A DNA stretch of 8,154 bases from Ruminococcaceae bacterium UBA3451 (GCA_002378845.1 DFRY01000074.1:21708-29861), one strand, 5' to 3'; counted from the first letter of the stretch, positions 1 through 6,820 are shown. Notes: generated from the sequence alone by a model not told the origin. A program made the numbers and translations.

Positions 1-1223
1 GTAATTCTGGTCTTCAGCATATGAATGGAAGGCGCGGCCGCTTTCAGCCGGATTCCATATTTGCCGCCCTGCTTAATAATTTCGGGCTCCTCAAGCGACA
101 GTTCTTCAATTCCGGGCATTACAATGCCGTATCCGGTTTCCTGAACATCCTCATATGCCTGCTGCAGCTTGTCGTAAGACTTCTTCATTTCAGCAAGGTT
201 CAGCATGCAGTCGAGCAAAGTTTCTTCGTCTTCAATTTCGATTCCGGTTTTTTCACCCATTACTTTATAGAACAAATTCTGGTCGAGCGTAACCATAATT
301 CGCGTATGACCGGTTCCCAAATCAATTGCTTCTGTCTTTGCGCCATTTACATATTCGCATTTCTGAACATCGTCAATAATTGAACCGACTTCACGGATTT
401 TAGAAATTTTAGAAGCGGATTGCTGAATGGAAGTATACACTGCGGAGCGCAGCCAATGGTTCTTTTCCAAACCGGAAAGCCAGCGCGGCATATCTACCTT
501 AATTTCTTTTACCGGGAATTCAAACAGAATTTGTGAAAGGATCACTTTTATGGATCTTTCATCCAGTTCCATACAGTTTACCGGAAGCACCGGAACACCG
601 TAACGGTTCTGAAGATTCATGGCCATATTGGTAGATGTTTCCGAATTTGGATTCACACAATTCAGAAGAACAATAAACGGTTTTTTAATTTCTTTTAATT
701 CGTTTACAACCCGTTCTTCCGCTTCCTCGTATTCCGCACGCGGAATGTCGCTGATGCTGCCGTCTGTTGTGACCACAAGGCCGATGGTGGAATGTTCGGT
801 GATGACTTTTTTGGTTCCGATTTCCGCAGCCATGTTAAACGGAATCGGCTCGTCATACCATGGTGTCATGACCATACGAGGCATATCGTTCTCTATGTAT
901 CCTAACGCGCTTGGAACAATATAACCTACGCAGTCAATCATGCGTACCGAAAAAGTAGCGTTGTCATCAACATGAATCGTAACCGCTTTTTCCGGAACAA
1001 ATTTGGGTTCGGTGGTCATAATCGTGCGCCCGGCGGCCGATTGAGGCATTTCGTCAATGGTGCGATCCCGCTGATAGGTCGAATCCATATTCGGGATAAC
1101 AACTGTATCCATAAATTTCTTGATAAAAGTTGATTTTCCCGTTCTGACCGGTCCGACTACGCCGATGTATATATCACCGTTTGTGCGCTGTGAGATATCA
1201 CTGTAAATATTGCGTTCTTCCAT
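1..1223 (-). CDS. spoIVA: Stage IV sporulation protein A (SpoIVA), coat basement-layer ATPase; C-terminus cut by window edge
   Basis: An open frame of 407 codons runs from the ATG at 1223 off the left edge; the family is about 490 residues, so roughly the last 85 are missing. SpoIVA is a cytoskeleton-like ATPase of the mother cell that polymerises around the forespore and forms the platform for coat assembly. The sequence shows a Walker A motif GPVRTGKST at residues 24-32 with the catalytic K30, a conserved TIMTTEPKF block at 67-75 containing the threonines implicated in ATP sensing, and a Walker B-like MIDCVGY with D97. These positions equal those of B. subtilis SpoIVA as I recall it. PTPWYEEPIPF-like and EHSTIGLVVTTDG segments follow, and the helical middle domain ends in the family motif RLKAAAPSIHM just before the edge. 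The start is fixed by a very strong ribosome site (GGGGGAGGT) three bases upstream. It follows sipL by 53 bases and probably shares its transcript. SpoIVA genes are normally under mother-cell sigma-E. Identification is essentially certain. Confidence 0.97.
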   Translation of the reverse strand, partial: MEERNIYSDISQRTNGDIYIGVVGPVRTGKSTFIKKFMDTVVIPNMDSTYQRDRTIDEMPQSAAGRTIMTTEPKFVPEKAVTIHVDDNATFSVRMIDCVGYIVPSALGYIENDMPRMVMTPWYDEPIPFNMAAEIGTKKVITEHSTIGLVVTTDGSISDIPRAEYEEAEERVVNELKEIKKPFIVLLNCVNPNSETSTNMAMNLQNRYGVPVLPVNCMELDERSIKVILSQILFEFPVKEIKVDMPRWLSGLEKNHWLRSAVYTSIQQSASKISKIREVGSIIDDVQKCEYVNGAKTEAIDLGTGHTRIMVTLDQNLFYKVMGEKTGIEIEDEETLLDCMLNLAEMKKSYDKLQQAYEDVQETGYGIVMPGIEELSLEEPEIIKQGGKYGIRLKAAAPSIHMLKTRI

Positions 1224-1276
1224 TTTACCTCCCCCTCAGGCAGAGAAATATTATTTAGCTTGCATCGCTCTAAATA

Positions 1277-2812
1277 CTACATTGGAATCAGCAGCATCCC
1301 CCTGTTCTCAACGAATTCGCCGGTAAGGTCATTTTCCAGCTTAATCGCGTCAACTGAGGTGCAGTACGCCCTGGCGATATTCCAGAGGCTTTCGCCGGGG
1401 TCGGCATAGTAGATGCTCAGCGCTGCTGACTTATCCTGCGCCTTTGGTTTGGTTTCATCGGCTGTTACGTCTGTGATCAGCTTAAAGTTGATCTGGCTGT
1501 AAACGTCTGCGCTCAGCTTCAGTTCGGCTTTTACGTCAATTCCGCTTCCGGTAATGCGGTAGCTGATTCCGGCTACACAAATATCCGCGCTGCAATGAGG
1601 ATTTTCTGCGTTGATTGCAAGCGGGCGGGAATACTCAAAGTCAGACATACGCTCAAAGTAGAACGGCCTGTTTTCCGAGTTGACCGCCAGTACGCAAAGA
1701 TTGATTTTTCCTTTATAGGCAATCTGCCCGCCTTCCAAATTGGCATTGACCGAACTCATTTCATTCCAAATATCAATTACTTTAGCCACAGACATATCGT
1801 CTGCTGCAAGGGAAGTTTTGAATATGTAAGTATCGCTGACCGGCTGCACCAGGTTATCCAGTGTTTTCTGCTTGGAGGCGATGTTCATTTCATATTTTTT
1901 GGAATATGCGTCGGTCACCATCGTCATTTCCGACTTCTGGTATGCAGCCGCGTTTGCATAAATTTTTACCTGAACGTCGAAAAAGATTTTATCCCCGGAA
2001 TAATCGTTCTTAATCTGCGCTTCGATCCCTGCCACATTCAGCTTAATGTCACACATGCAGTCTTCGGTCGCGCCGTCGCAGTCAAGCATTTGATTAAATG
2101 GAATTGCATATTCCATTACTTCCAGTTCAGAATCCTTTTCATTGGATGCGTACATAAACTTAACGTAAACTTCGCCCTTAATCATCAGCTTATTCGGAAC
2201 AATTTTGAAATCCTGCAGGGATGTAAACGCATCCGTGCGCATGATATTGTCTGCGGGCGGTTTTCCCTGCCCTAATTCCAAAATTTCATCTACTGTAAAC
2301 TGCTGCTGGCTGAACCCCACCATTTTATTGAGTTCCATGGTGTGTTTTTGCTGCTCAACCTCGTCGCCTTCAATGTTGCTGACAACTTCGGTTTCGCCCT
2401 GGGATATTACCCTTGCGCACACGGAAAAAGCGCCGTGAATGTCCAGTCGCCGTGGACTGGTTGCGCGGCAGTTAATATATTCCACGCGGGTAAAGGCCAT
2501 TATCTGGGCATTGTCGGCACTTTGCTTCAAAGTAATTGTTGTGGAAAACGAATCGTTGCTCTCACAGCTTCGCACAGCCAAACCGCCGGAGTCCAAATAG
2601 AAAACTTTGACGAGATAGCTGCCTTCCAGTTCCAATCTGTCGCCGGTGATTCCTCTTGAATTAATTCGCGGATAAACCTGACATTTTAAAATGCGCTGTA
2701 TATCCGGGCAATAGTCAGGCAGACTGATGTCAAGGTCAACAGGCTGCTCCTGGCAGCCATCGTAAATAATTTCGCTGGCAGCCAATGCCTCACGGTTAAG
2801 CATATAATCCAT
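1277..2812 (-). CDS. sipL: SipL-like SpoIVA-interacting protein: DUF3794 repeats plus C-terminal LysM
   Basis: The 511-residue product has no signal peptide or membrane segment, which fits a mother-cell cytoplasmic protein. I see three DUF3794-like units, roughly residues 15-145, 175-290 and 325-445. Each is a beta-rich block with the shape 'hydrophobic-KGEVYVKFMYAS' or 'KGKINLCVLAV' followed by a Pro/Phe strand and a conserved V-A-G-I-E/S strand. The C-terminal 46 residues (about 465-511) form a LysM domain (YYADPGESLWNIARAY ... ML-LIPM). This DUF3794-LysM arrangement and length match Clostridioides difficile SipL, whose LysM domain binds SpoIVA and which is the functional counterpart of B. 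subtilis SpoVID. The gene directly precedes spoIVA, supporting that role. DUF3794-LysM proteins also exist as generic paralogues in Clostridia, so the assignment rests on architecture plus adjacency. The start at 2812 has AAAAGGAG nine bases upstream. An in-frame ATG three codons later is a less well-spaced alternative. Confidence 0.87.
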   Translation of the reverse strand: MDYMLNREALAASEIIYDGCQEQPVDLDISLPDYCPDIQRILKCQVYPRINSRGITGDRLELEGSYLVKVFYLDSGGLAVRSCESNDSFSTTITLKQSADNAQIMAFTRVEYINCRATSPRRLDIHGAFSVCARVISQGETEVVSNIEGDEVEQQKHTMELNKMVGFSQQQFTVDEILELGQGKPPADNIMRTDAFTSLQDFKIVPNKLMIKGEVYVKFMYASNEKDSELEVMEYAIPFNQMLDCDGATEDCMCDIKLNVAGIEAQIKNDYSGDKIFFDVQVKIYANAAAYQKSEMTMVTDAYSKKYEMNIASKQKTLDNLVQPVSDTYIFKTSLAADDMSVAKVIDIWNEMSSVNANLEGGQIAYKGKINLCVLAVNSENRPFYFERMSDFEYSRPLAINAENPHCSADICVAGISYRITGSGIDVKAELKLSADVYSQINFKLITDVTADETKPKAQDKSAALSIYYADPGESLWNIARAYCTSVDAIKLENDLTGEFVENRGMLLIPM

Positions 2813-2843
2813 AAGGGCTCTCTCCTTTTCCTGTTTCTACCTA

Positions 2844-2873
2844 ATTGTTATTCTAATCTTGTACTTTTTATGC
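2844..2873 (-). promoter_or_regulatory. Tentative sigma-E-like promoter for sipL-spoIVA
   Basis: In the 71-base gap between the terminator and sipL, the minus strand has GCATAAA (2873-2867), which fits the sigma-E -35 pattern. After a 15-base spacer comes ATAACAAT (2851-2844), which resembles the -10 consensus CATACAAT in its last five bases only. A start about seven bases downstream would leave a leader of roughly 25 bases carrying the ribosome site. The region is AT-rich and a promoter is needed here because a terminator lies just upstream, but the -10 match is imperfect, so this is an inference. Confidence 0.33.
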
Positions 2874-2883
2874 TAATGAGCGT

Positions 2884-2916
2884 AAAAAAAGTACCGGCTG
2901 CCGCAGCAGCCGGTAC
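2884..2916 (-). terminator. Rho-independent terminator after spoVM
   Basis: Positions 2891-2901 and 2906-2916 form a perfect 11-bp GC-rich inverted repeat (GTACCGGCTGC / GCAGCCGGTAC) with a CGCA loop. Read on the minus strand it is followed at once by seven T residues (2890-2884). It begins 7 bases after the spoVM stop. The plus-strand side has only an interrupted T-rich stretch and no convergent gene, so the minus strand is the working direction. It separates the thiN-spoVM side from sipL-spoIVA. Confidence 0.93.
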
Positions 2917-2923
2917 AATTTAT

Positions 2924-3004
2924 TTATTTTTCCTTTTTTATATTAAAAACAGTCCGTAGTAAAAATCCTAAAAATTTTGGGCTCTTAAACACAACAACCT
3001 TCAT
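2924..3004 (-). CDS. spoVM: Stage V sporulation protein M (SpoVM), 26-residue amphipathic membrane peptide
   Basis: A 26-codon frame encodes a peptide of exactly the length of B. subtilis SpoVM. Position by position, M1, K2, K7, P9, K10, F11, L12, G13 and R17 are the same as in the B. subtilis protein as I recall it, with a basic C-terminus (KKEK). P9 is the helix-kinking residue important for its localisation. SpoVM is an amphipathic helix that recognises the convex curvature of the outer forespore membrane and anchors SpoIVA there; it has also been reported to inhibit FtsH. A textbook AGGAGGT lies 7 bases upstream (3018-3012). The gene lies after thiN as in B. subtilis, 22 bases behind a 49-codon membrane-protein gene and 7 bases before a strong terminator. 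It is too short for most gene callers. Length, residue identity, synteny and ribosome site together make the call strong. Confidence 0.94.
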   Translation of the reverse strand: MKVVVFKSPKFLGFLLRTVFNIKKEK

Positions 3005-3011
3005 GACACTG

Positions 3012-3018
3012 ACCTCCT
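3012..3018 (-). promoter_or_regulatory. Strong ribosome binding site of spoVM
   Basis: AGGAGGT on the minus strand ends 7 bases before the spoVM ATG. It is a full match to the 16S 3' end and is the main nucleotide evidence that this tiny frame is translated. Confidence 0.9.
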
Positions 3019-3026
3019 AATTATGT

Positions 3027-3176
3027 TCAGCACCTTAGCAGTGCTATGCCCAGCGCAACAATGATGCATGCTACAATAAACAGCATCAGTCCGGTCGGGC
3101 AAAAAACAGAGAAAACCAGTCCCACTCCGAATGCAACCGCATATCGGCCCAAAAACGAATCTTTTCTGCAACGCAT
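3027..3176 (-). CDS. Small conserved-looking membrane protein of unknown function (49 residues)
   Basis: This 49-codon frame starts with ATG at 3176, preceded by AGGTGAT (3187-3181), which pairs with the 16S 3' end. The product has a short basic N-terminus (MRCRKD), then two hydrophobic stretches at about residues 12-25 and 30-47, separated by a Cys-Pro-Thr-Gly turn (C26-G29). It ends in Arg-Cys. A helical hairpin in the membrane is the natural reading. Cysteines are at 3, 26, 37 and 49. The glycine-rich first helix, the CP turn and the L-G-I-x-L-L end resemble small hydrophobic proteins I associate with Clostridia, but I cannot name a family. It lies 82 bases after thiN and 22 bases before spoVM, so it is very likely co-transcribed with spoVM. 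A role in sporulation or the forespore membrane is suggested only by this position. A plus-strand frame over the same bases has no ribosome site and looks spurious. Confidence 0.8.
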   Translation of the reverse strand: MRCRKDSFLGRYAVAFGVGLVFSVFCPTGLMLFIVACIIVALGIALLRC

Positions 3177-3195
3177 TCAGATCACCTGCCTTACC

Positions 3196-3227
3196 GGAAT
3201 AGGACGATTTCCCTTTCGTCTTATTCC
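3196..3227. repeat. Imperfect inverted repeat in the thiN to small-membrane-gene gap
   Basis: Arms at 3196-3207 (GGAATAGGACGA) and 3216-3227 (TCGTCTTATTCC) pair over 12 positions with one exception (3202/3221) around an 8-base loop. In minus-strand RNA the exception is an A-C mismatch; in plus-strand RNA it would be a G-U pair. No T tract follows in either direction, so it is not a standard terminator. It could be an RNA stabiliser or processing element at the thiN 3' end, or a protein-binding palindrome. Confidence 0.55.
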
Positions 3228-3258
3228 AGTATATTCAGACATGGAAAATTTGGTGCGA

Positions 3259-3882
3259 TTATGTTAGAACAATAATTAAAGCGCTTCCGTCATGCACCAT
3301 AATCTTTGCTTCATCCGTCAGAATTACATTGCTTACGCCAAGCGCGTAGTCAGAGAAAAGACGCGTTTCCGTAAGGGGATATTTCAGCCCGTCGTAAGAG
3401 ACTGTGCACGAAGCCGTGCCAAACGGAAAAACAGACACGGTTTTCCCTTTCAGCATGCTCAAGGTAAGCCTTCCGCCATTTAACAGAAAAACGCGGCAGC
3501 CCTGCCCCGCCATCATAGCTTTACACCCCTGGCCTGCAAGATACTGCAGTGCGCAGAGATTGGCATAAGAGTGGTCAAAGCGGCCACCCAGAGCACCCAA
3601 AAGCACAAACTCCCGGAACCCGCGCTGCAGCCCGACCCGAATTGCAGCCATGGTGTCGGTATCGTCTTTTTCCACTTGAAGCTGTATGGTCTCGATCTCA
3701 TTGGGAAGCTCGCTTTGTACGGAATCAAAATCCCCAATAATTAAGTTGGGAACAATATTTTTTGAAATTGCAAGGTCAAGCCCGCCGTCGGCGCAAATTA
3801 CAAATGAGTTTTTCCAGTCTATTTCCTGAAAAACGTTATCTTCGCCACTGGGAGCCGAACCGATAATCACGCATTGGTTCAT
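3259..3882 (-). CDS. thiN: Thiamine pyrophosphokinase
   Basis: The product transfers pyrophosphate from ATP to thiamine, giving the cofactor thiamine diphosphate in the cytoplasm. From the chosen start (207 residues), the family motifs appear in order: ADGG (31-34), IIGDFDS (48-54), KDDTDT (72-77) and LGALGGRFDH (95-104) for nucleotide, metal and thiamine binding. A C-terminal beta domain ends in L-x-GVSN (181-185). Length is normal. I choose ATG 3882, which overlaps the rsgA stop as ATGA, with AAGGA about 12 bases upstream. An ATG four codons earlier (3894) abuts that same ribosome site and has no room for initiation. This is the same gene position as yloS/thiN of B. subtilis, but rpe, which lies between rsgA and thiN there, is absent. 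A small in-protein duplication AGQGC occurs at 116-120 and 125-129. Confidence 0.95.
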   Translation of the reverse strand: MNQCVIIGSAPSGEDNVFQEIDWKNSFVICADGGLDLAISKNIVPNLIIGDFDSVQSELPNEIETIQLQVEKDDTDTMAAIRVGLQRGFREFVLLGALGGRFDHSYANLCALQYLAGQGCKAMMAGQGCRVFLLNGGRLTLSMLKGKTVSVFPFGTASCTVSYDGLKYPLTETRLFSDYALGVSNVILTDEAKIMVHDGSALIIVLT

Positions 3883-4796
3883 TTCATTTCCCATTCCTTT
3901 AAATCTTTCACTTCATTATACATTGCAACATAACTTTCGTGCCGGGAGGCACTGATGATTCCGTCATTTACCGCCTGAAACACCGAGCAGCCCTTTTCAC
4001 AGGTATGGGAACAGGAAGTAAACCTGCACTGGTTGAGATAAGGTTCGAATTCCCGGAAACAGTACTGCAGATTTTCTTTTTTTACCAGATCGTAACGTTC
4101 AATCTGAATGGAAGAAAAACCGGGTGTATCCGCTACATATGTGTCGTCCCCCAGCTTTATCAGTTCCACCTGACGGGTTGTGTGCCTTCCTCTACCGAGC
4201 TTTTGGCTGATTTCCCCGGTCTGAAGATTCAGGCTGTCATCAATGCGGTTTAACAGGGAGGATTTCCCTACACCGGAGTTCCCGGTAAACGCCGTTATTT
4301 TGCCGCGCAGCAATTTTCGAACTTCGTCAATTCCTTCCCCCGTCAGCGAAGAAATAGAATAATAAGGGATGCCGGTTTTTGCGTAAATTTCACGAAGCCA
4401 TTCCGCATCCTGCAAATCTGTTTTGGAAACAAGAAGAACCGGCTCAATGGCTTTATCCTCCGCAGCAGCAATTGTTTTATCTATAATCAGCGGGCTGGGC
4501 GCCGGGTCACAAACCGAAACCACAATCATTAGCTGATCAATATTGGATACAGGAGGCCTTGTAAGGAAATTCCTTCTGGGCAAAATTTCTTCAATGGAAC
4601 CGGTGCCTTCGCTGTCTACACTGATATTTACATGGTCGCCGACAAACGGAGTGATTTTCTTCTTTCGAAAAACCCCGCGTGCCTTGCACTCATATATTGT
4701 ACCGGCGGCTTCCACATAATAGAAGCCGCCGATTCCTTTCACGATAATTCCATTTTCAATAAAATTATTTAAATTACTCAAATTATTCACACTCAT
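3879..4796 (-). CDS. rsgA: Ribosome small-subunit-dependent GTPase RsgA (YloQ/CpgA)
   Basis: This is a circularly permuted GTPase that binds the 30S subunit late in assembly. From ATG 4796 (305 residues), an OB-fold region (about 15-75, GIGGFYYVEA) is followed by the permuted G motifs: G4 SKTD (124-127), G1 GNSGVGKSS (172-180), G2 GRGRHTT (201-207) and G3 DTPG (223-226). A C-terminal zinc site follows with C257, C262, H264 and C270, in the family spacing. All key residues are present. The ATG shares one base with the prkC stop (TGATG), and no clear ribosome site precedes it, so translation is probably coupled to prkC. A TTG one codon upstream is a poorer choice. Residues 2-13 are Asn-rich and not typical of the family. 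In B. subtilis this protein is a PrkC substrate, consistent with the gene order. Confidence 0.96.
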   Translation of the reverse strand: MSVNNLSNLNNFIENGIIVKGIGGFYYVEAAGTIYECKARGVFRKKKITPFVGDHVNISVDSEGTGSIEEILPRRNFLTRPPVSNIDQLMIVVSVCDPAPSPLIIDKTIAAAEDKAIEPVLLVSKTDLQDAEWLREIYAKTGIPYYSISSLTGEGIDEVRKLLRGKITAFTGNSGVGKSSLLNRIDDSLNLQTGEISQKLGRGRHTTRQVELIKLGDDTYVADTPGFSSIQIERYDLVKKENLQYCFREFEPYLNQCRFTSCSHTCEKGCSVFQAVNDGIISASRHESYVAMYNEVKDLKEWEMK

Positions 4797-6811
4797 CAAT
4801 CGGAAGGAGTAATAGGGCCGCTCGGTATGCCACTGTCGGGACTGCTTGCGTCGGTATAAGGATAACTTTCCGTCAGACTGGCAACTCCCGTGTCAAAATC
4901 CAAAGTAAAAATATTATATTTCTGTCCGTCCAGCTCAATAATTAAGTCTTTTTGCCCGCTTGAACCCTGGAATGACATTTGGAAAATATCGTTATAAGAA
5001 GGATTGACGGTCTTAACCGGCTGCAGTTCATTGCCCAAATACGCTTTCAGGGCGATGTCATGCGTGACCCCCTTCGGCAACTGTACAAATACCGGAATGG
5101 TTTTCACCGATTGTTTCCCGGAACTGACCACAATTTTTACCGCGGTTCCCTTGGCAACCTTCACACCCGGCAGCGGATCCGTTTCAAGCACAGTATCCTT
5201 GGCCTTTCCACTGTCGTCTTTTGCGGTAACGTCACCCACAGTAAGGCCGGCAGAGGTGATTTGCGCCTTCGCGTCTTCCAGTGCTTTATCAATCACAGCC
5301 GGAACCGCAATTTGTTCGTCGCCCGAACCGGTGCTGATAAAGACTTTGATTACCGTAGAACCTTCCACAACCTGCGTACCCGCCGCAGGATCCGTGTTTT
5401 TCACCGAGCCTTCCGGTGTATCGTCATCTTCAATCGGTGTAATTTCGTACGGCAGATTCAACTGCTTCAGCGCGGCGATTGCTTCGTCCTGTGTTTTGCG
5501 GGACAGGTCGGGCAAAGGAATCGACTTTCCGCCTGCGTTCACAACAAGTGTAATTTCGGCATTGGCTTTTACCATAGTGCCCGCCTTCGGCGTTTGGTTC
5601 AAAATGATTCCCGCTTTTTGCGTTGCGTCATTCTGCGTTTCTGTGACAAAAGTAAAGTTTTGGTAATCTTTATTATCCTTTACGTCCGTCAATGTTTTAC
5701 CGACAAAATCCGGAAGCGACACATTACTGACTTCACTGTTAAAGCTGTGAACCAAAGCCGCAATGCCAAAACCGATGGCAACAATCAGAAATGCTGCTGC
5801 AATTCCCGCAATAACCAGAACGGCGACCGGCCTTTTCTTTTTCGGAACCGATTTATTAAGTTCTTCTTCATACTCGTAATTATCATTGTATCCGGGCTGC
5901 TCCGTATTTTTTACTGTGTTAATCGCATCAATGTATTTTGTGGGCTTTTCGTCAACAAAATATTTATATTGGAAGCTAATGCTCGGATTTCTTCGAAAAG
6001 CCTCAATATCCCTTAGCATTTCCGCCGCGGATTGGTACCGCTGCGTCGGATTTTTCTGCATTGCTTTCAAAGTGATTTCTTCCAGCCCGTCCGGAACAGC
6101 AGGATTGATTTCTTTCGGCGGCTTCGGGTCGGCCTGCAGCTGCATAATGGCAACGGAAACCGCATTGTCCGCCTCAAACGGCAGACGGCCGGTAATCATT
6201 TCGTACAGCATTACGCCGACTGAATAAATATCTGCTTTTTCATCGGTTAAGTCGCCTCTGGCCTGTTCCGGTGCAATATAATGAACGGAACCAATCGCCT
6301 TGTCCGTCATTGTGCGCGTTTCGCTGCGGGAAAAACGTGCAATTCCAAAATCCGTAACCTTAATGGTGCCGTCCTGAAGCAGCATGATGTTCTGCGGCTT
6401 TATGTCACGGTGCACAATTCCCTTTTCATGGGCATGCTGAAGCGCCCGCAGAATTTGAACCGTGAAATGGATTGCTTCCTTCCATTTGATTTCTTTCTGC
6501 TGGTCGAGGTATTCTTTCAGCGTAATCCCGTCAATAAATTCTTCTACAATATATTGAATTCGATCACCGAAGCTAACATCGTAAACTTTCACAATGTTTG
6601 GGTGAGAAAGCACAGCAATCGCTTTGGATTCATTTTTAAAGCGGCGGATAAATTCGTCGTTTCCTAAAAATTCATCTTTTAATATTTTAACGGCGACGAT
6701 ACGGTCGTCAATTATGTCATAAGCGCGGTAAACTACAGCCATACCGCCAACACCAATTAATTCATGTATTTCATATCGCCCGTCGAGTCTTTTCCCTGTG
6801 TATTTATCCAT
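4796..6811 (-). CDS. prkC: PASTA-domain membrane Ser/Thr kinase (PrkC/StkP type)
   Basis: A 671-residue single-pass membrane kinase that senses peptidoglycan fragments or lipid II. The cytoplasmic kinase domain (about 13-275) has the glycine loop GVGGMAVVY (20-28), catalytic K42, HRDIKPQN (134-141), DFG (154-156), a Thr/Ser-rich activation loop (161-175) and APE (180-182), so it looks active. A juxtamembrane acidic then basic stretch (about 285-327, ending KKKR) precedes one membrane helix (about 328-354). Outside are three PASTA repeats (about 363-426, 431-493, 501-564) and a further beta-rich domain (about 570-650) like the Ig-like C-terminal domain of some PrkC proteins, ending in a Ser/Pro/Thr-rich tail. 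The ATG at 6811 is chosen because AGGAG lies 9 bases upstream; a TTG three codons earlier abuts that site. In B. subtilis spores PrkC promotes germination in response to muropeptides. Confidence 0.97.
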   Translation of the reverse strand: MDKYTGKRLDGRYEIHELIGVGGMAVVYRAYDIIDDRIVAVKILKDEFLGNDEFIRRFKNESKAIAVLSHPNIVKVYDVSFGDRIQYIVEEFIDGITLKEYLDQQKEIKWKEAIHFTVQILRALQHAHEKGIVHRDIKPQNIMLLQDGTIKVTDFGIARFSRSETRTMTDKAIGSVHYIAPEQARGDLTDEKADIYSVGVMLYEMITGRLPFEADNAVSVAIMQLQADPKPPKEINPAVPDGLEEITLKAMQKNPTQRYQSAAEMLRDIEAFRRNPSISFQYKYFVDEKPTKYIDAINTVKNTEQPGYNDNYEYEEELNKSVPKKKRPVAVLVIAGIAAAFLIVAIGFGIAALVHSFNSEVSNVSLPDFVGKTLTDVKDNKDYQNFTFVTETQNDATQKAGIILNQTPKAGTMVKANAEITLVVNAGGKSIPLPDLSRKTQDEAIAALKQLNLPYEITPIEDDDTPEGSVKNTDPAAGTQVVEGSTVIKVFISTGSGDEQIAVPAVIDKALEDAKAQITSAGLTVGDVTAKDDSGKAKDTVLETDPLPGVKVAKGTAVKIVVSSGKQSVKTIPVFVQLPKGVTHDIALKAYLGNELQPVKTVNPSYNDIFQMSFQGSSGQKDLIIELDGQKYNIFTLDFDTGVASLTESYPYTDASSPDSGIPSGPITPSD

Positions 6812-6820
6812 ATAAATCAA

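Noticed and set aside
1224..1276. Separate promoter for spoIVA in the 53-base gap after sipL
   Set aside because: The AT-rich stretch has no convincing -35/-10 pair and no terminator, so co-transcription with sipL is the simpler reading.
1595..2275. 226-codon plus-strand open frame
   Set aside because: It is the antisense shadow of sipL. The translation has an odd Cys/His/Phe-rich composition and no family motif.
3207..3236. Possible forespore (sigma-F/G) promoter upstream of the 49-codon gene
   Set aside because: GAATATA is present, but the downstream GGGAAATCG agrees poorly with the sigma-F and sigma-G -10 patterns at the needed spacing.
3046..3267. 73-codon plus-strand frame over the thiN-spoVM gap
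   Set aside because: It is opposite the 49-codon membrane gene, which has a proper ribosome site and coherent topology. The plus-strand product is low-complexity Thr/Pro/Asn-rich with no such support.
3513..3737. 74-codon minus-strand frame inside thiN
   Set aside because: It is out of frame with thiN, which shows all family motifs through the same bases.
4979..6016. 345-codon plus-strand open frame
   Set aside because: It lies wholly opposite prkC, whose conserved kinase and PASTA sequence explains the bases. The product is rich in Arg, Phe, Cys and His with no recognisable domain, and there is no ribosome site.
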